A stretch of 7,095 nucleotides of DNA from DASQTB01 sp035642095. Lineage in GTDB: Bacteria; Actinomycetota; UBA4738; CALAEC01. The notes under the pieces were generated by a model. That model did no database searches. It was not told where the DNA came from and worked only from the letters and a program-made list of their open reading frames with translations. Made by a program: the position numbers and the translations under genes. Of this stretch, positions 5,555 through 7,095 are shown in pieces. The stretch is taken from assembly GCA_035642095.1 (NCBI GenBank), contig DASQTB010000112.1, positions 1 through 7,095 on the forward strand, given 5' to 3'. Within the stretch, counting starts at the first letter, position 1, and each line of letters begins with the position of its first letter.

Positions 5555-7095
5555 ATGGCGCAGGAAACTCGTCCGGCACTGTCCTCCCGGCTGAGAGCGG
5601 AGCTTCGCCCTCAACTGCTGATCCCGGCCGTGACCGCCGGGATCGTGATCGGGATCCTCGAGGTCGTGCTGGCCGCTTCGTTCACAGCCCTGATCTTCTT
5701 CGGCGATGCGGCCATCCATCTCCCCATCGCCCTCGGTCTGAACCTGTTCGCCGCCGTGGTCATGCTCTCGGCGGTGGGCATCGGCAGCAGCCTTCCCGGC
5801 GTCGTGGGGAGCCTCCAGGACACGACGGCCGCCATCCTGGCCCTAAGCGCCGCGTCGATCATGCAGGAGCTCCCCGGCGCCTACCACGAGACGTTCCTCA
5901 CCCTGGTGGCCATCACCATGGTGGCCACCCTGGTCACCGGGCTGTTCCTCCTCGTCCTGGGCCGGCTCAAGCTGGGGAACCTGGTCCGGTTCGTGCCCTA
6001 TCCGGTGATCGGAGGGTTCCTGGCCGGCACCGGCTGGCTCCTGTTCAAGGGTGGCGTGGGGATCCTGGTTGACCGGTCCCTGACCCTGACCACGCTCCAC
6101 CGGTTCGTGCGCCCCGACCCGCTGCTGAAATGGGTGCCCGGGATGATCTTCGCCGTCCTCCTTCTCCTCCTGGTGCGCCGGTTCCAGCACTTCATGATCA
6201 TCCCCGGAGCCGTCCTGGTCGGGGTGGCCGTGTTCTACCTCGTCCTTCTCCTCACCGATCACAACGTGCTCATCGCCAAGGTCCACGGTTGGCTGTTGGG
6301 TCCCTTCCCCTACGGCCAGGACCTGTGGGACCCGTCGACGTTGAGGGTTCTCACCCGGGCGGATTGGCCGATGGTGCTCCGCCAGGCGGTCAACATCGCC
6401 ACCATCCCCCTGGTCGCCGTCCTGGCCCTGCTGCTCAACGCCAGCGGGATCGAGCTGGCCCGGCGGCGCGACGCCGATCTCAACCGGGAGCTCCGGGTGG
6501 CTGGAGCCGGCAACGTGGTGGCTTCCGTGTTCGGAGGGGTCCCCGGCTTCCACGCCCTGAGCCTCACCGCGCTGGCCCAGCGCACCGGCTCGACCAGTCG
6601 GCTGGTCGGCCTGATCGCCGCGGCCGTGTGCGGCGCCACCCTGGTCTTCGGGGCCGACACGCTCTCGCTGTTCCCTCGGACCGTGCTCGGCGGCGTGGTG
6701 GTCTTCCTCGGCCTGGCGTTCCTGGTGGAGTGGGTGGTCGATGCTCGATCGACGCTGATCCGTCGTGACTACGTCGTCGTCCTCCTCATCCTGCTGGCCG
6801 TGGCCACCCTCGGATTCCTTCCTGGCGTGGGGGTCGGGCTGGTCCTGGCCATCGTCCTGTTCGTCGTCGATTACAGCCGCACGGAGGTGGTCAAGAACGA
6901 GCTCACCGGTCGCCGATACAGGAGCAAGGTCGACCGAGGGCCCAGGCAGCTCGACACCCTCAGGGACGAGGGCGACCGGATCCACATCCTCCGGCTGCAG
7001 GGGATCGTGTTCTTCGGGACGGCCAACACGTTGCTGGAGCGGATCCGCCGGCGGCTGGGGGATCCCTCCGCCACCCCGGTAAGGTTCCTTCTTCT
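5555..7095 (+). CDS. SulP/SLC26-family anion transporter, 3' end outside window
   Basis: Open from the ATG at 5555 to the window end without a stop, 513 complete codons. A short N-terminal tail is followed by a polytopic membrane domain (about residues 20-440). It includes AGIVIGILEVVLAASFTALI at 28-47, LPGVVGSLQDTTAAILAL at 80-97, VRFVPYPVIGGFLAGTG at 144-160 and the GNVVASVFGGVPGFHALSLT region at 319-338, with further hydrophobic segments to 438. Residues about 475 onward (RIHILRLQGIVFFGTANTLLERI) look like the first strand and helix of a STAS domain. The pattern fits the divergent SulP subgroup of roughly 700-residue proteins, several of which end in STAS plus a cNMP-binding domain. SulP proteins move sulfate, bicarbonate or other anions; the substrate cannot be told here. 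It is divergent from the thiol operon, which makes sulfate uptake for cysteine attractive but unproven. Confidence 0.88.
   Translation, partial: MAQETRPALSSRLRAELRPQLLIPAVTAGIVIGILEVVLAASFTALIFFGDAAIHLPIALGLNLFAAVVMLSAVGIGSSLPGVVGSLQDTTAAILALSAASIMQELPGAYHETFLTLVAITMVATLVTGLFLLVLGRLKLGNLVRFVPYPVIGGFLAGTGWLLFKGGVGILVDRSLTLTTLHRFVRPDPLLKWVPGMIFAVLLLLLVRRFQHFMIIPGAVLVGVAVFYLVLLLTDHNVLIAKVHGWLLGPFPYGQDLWDPSTLRVLTRADWPMVLRQAVNIATIPLVAVLALLLNASGIELARRRDADLNRELRVAGAGNVVASVFGGVPGFHALSLTALAQRTGSTSRLVGLIAAAVCGATLVFGADTLSLFPRTVLGGVVVFLGLAFLVEWVVDARSTLIRRDYVVVLLILLAVATLGFLPGVGVGLVLAIVLFVVDYSRTEVVKNELTGRRYRSKVDRGPRQLDTLRDEGDRIHILRLQGIVFFGTANTLLERIRRRLGDPSATPVRFLL

Noticed and set aside
4513..6072. Plus-strand frame running through the intergenic region into the SulP gene
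   Set aside because: It crosses the divergent promoter region and overlaps the SulP gene in a different frame; the SulP frame has membrane segments and a strong ribosome site.
5843..6985. Minus-strand 380-codon frame rich in Asp, Glu, Gln and His
   Set aside because: This composition is the typical antisense image of hydrophobic membrane codons in SulP.
1..7095. Mobile element, CRISPR array, tRNA/rRNA or phage genes
   Set aside because: No transposase or integrase, terminal inverted repeats, spaced direct repeats or RNA-gene signatures were seen on reading both strands.

Overview
The window is GC-rich, tightly packed bacterial DNA with two divergent transcription units around one short intergenic gap (5419-5554). 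GC-biased codons, a promoter-like box placed for leaderless translation, and the general style suggest a high-GC, poorly characterised lineage such as a deep actinobacterial or related environmental group. No sequence here fixes the taxonomy.

Leftward unit (minus strand, from 5418 down past base 1): (1) a 1016-residue multidomain PIG-L/LmbE deacetylase fused to a glutamine-amidotransferase-like domain and a C-terminal cyclic-nucleotide-binding domain; (2) a BshA-type GT4 glycosyltransferase, whose true N-terminus has no ATG/GTG/TTG start and probably begins at an ATC codon with a good Shine-Dalgarno; (3) a 377-residue protein I read as a compact, divergent BshC-like protein carrying a four-cysteine zinc ribbon; (4) the first 32 codons of a second, small BshB-type PIG-L deacetylase, cut by the window edge. 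Genes 1/2 overlap by 22 bases if the ATC start is right, and genes 2/3 and 3/4 overlap by one base each (TAGTG, TGATG). This looks like one polycistronic unit. BshA joins GlcNAc to L-malate, BshB removes the acetyl group and BshC adds cysteine, so the order fits biosynthesis of bacillithiol or a close thiol relative. The unusual parts are the non-standard BshC candidate and the large second deacetylase with a possible cNMP sensor.

Rightward unit (plus strand, from 5555 off the end): a SulP/SLC26-family anion transporter with about ten or more membrane segments and the beginning of a STAS domain, preceded by a strong Shine-Dalgarno and a candidate promoter containing a perfect 10-base palindrome. 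Divergent placement of an anion (possibly sulfate) transporter beside a thiol-biosynthesis operon suggests a sulfur link, but substrate and co-regulation are not shown by the sequence.

There are no RNA genes, CRISPR arrays, insertion sequences or long repeats. Apart from the 136-base intergenic region the window is entirely coding.
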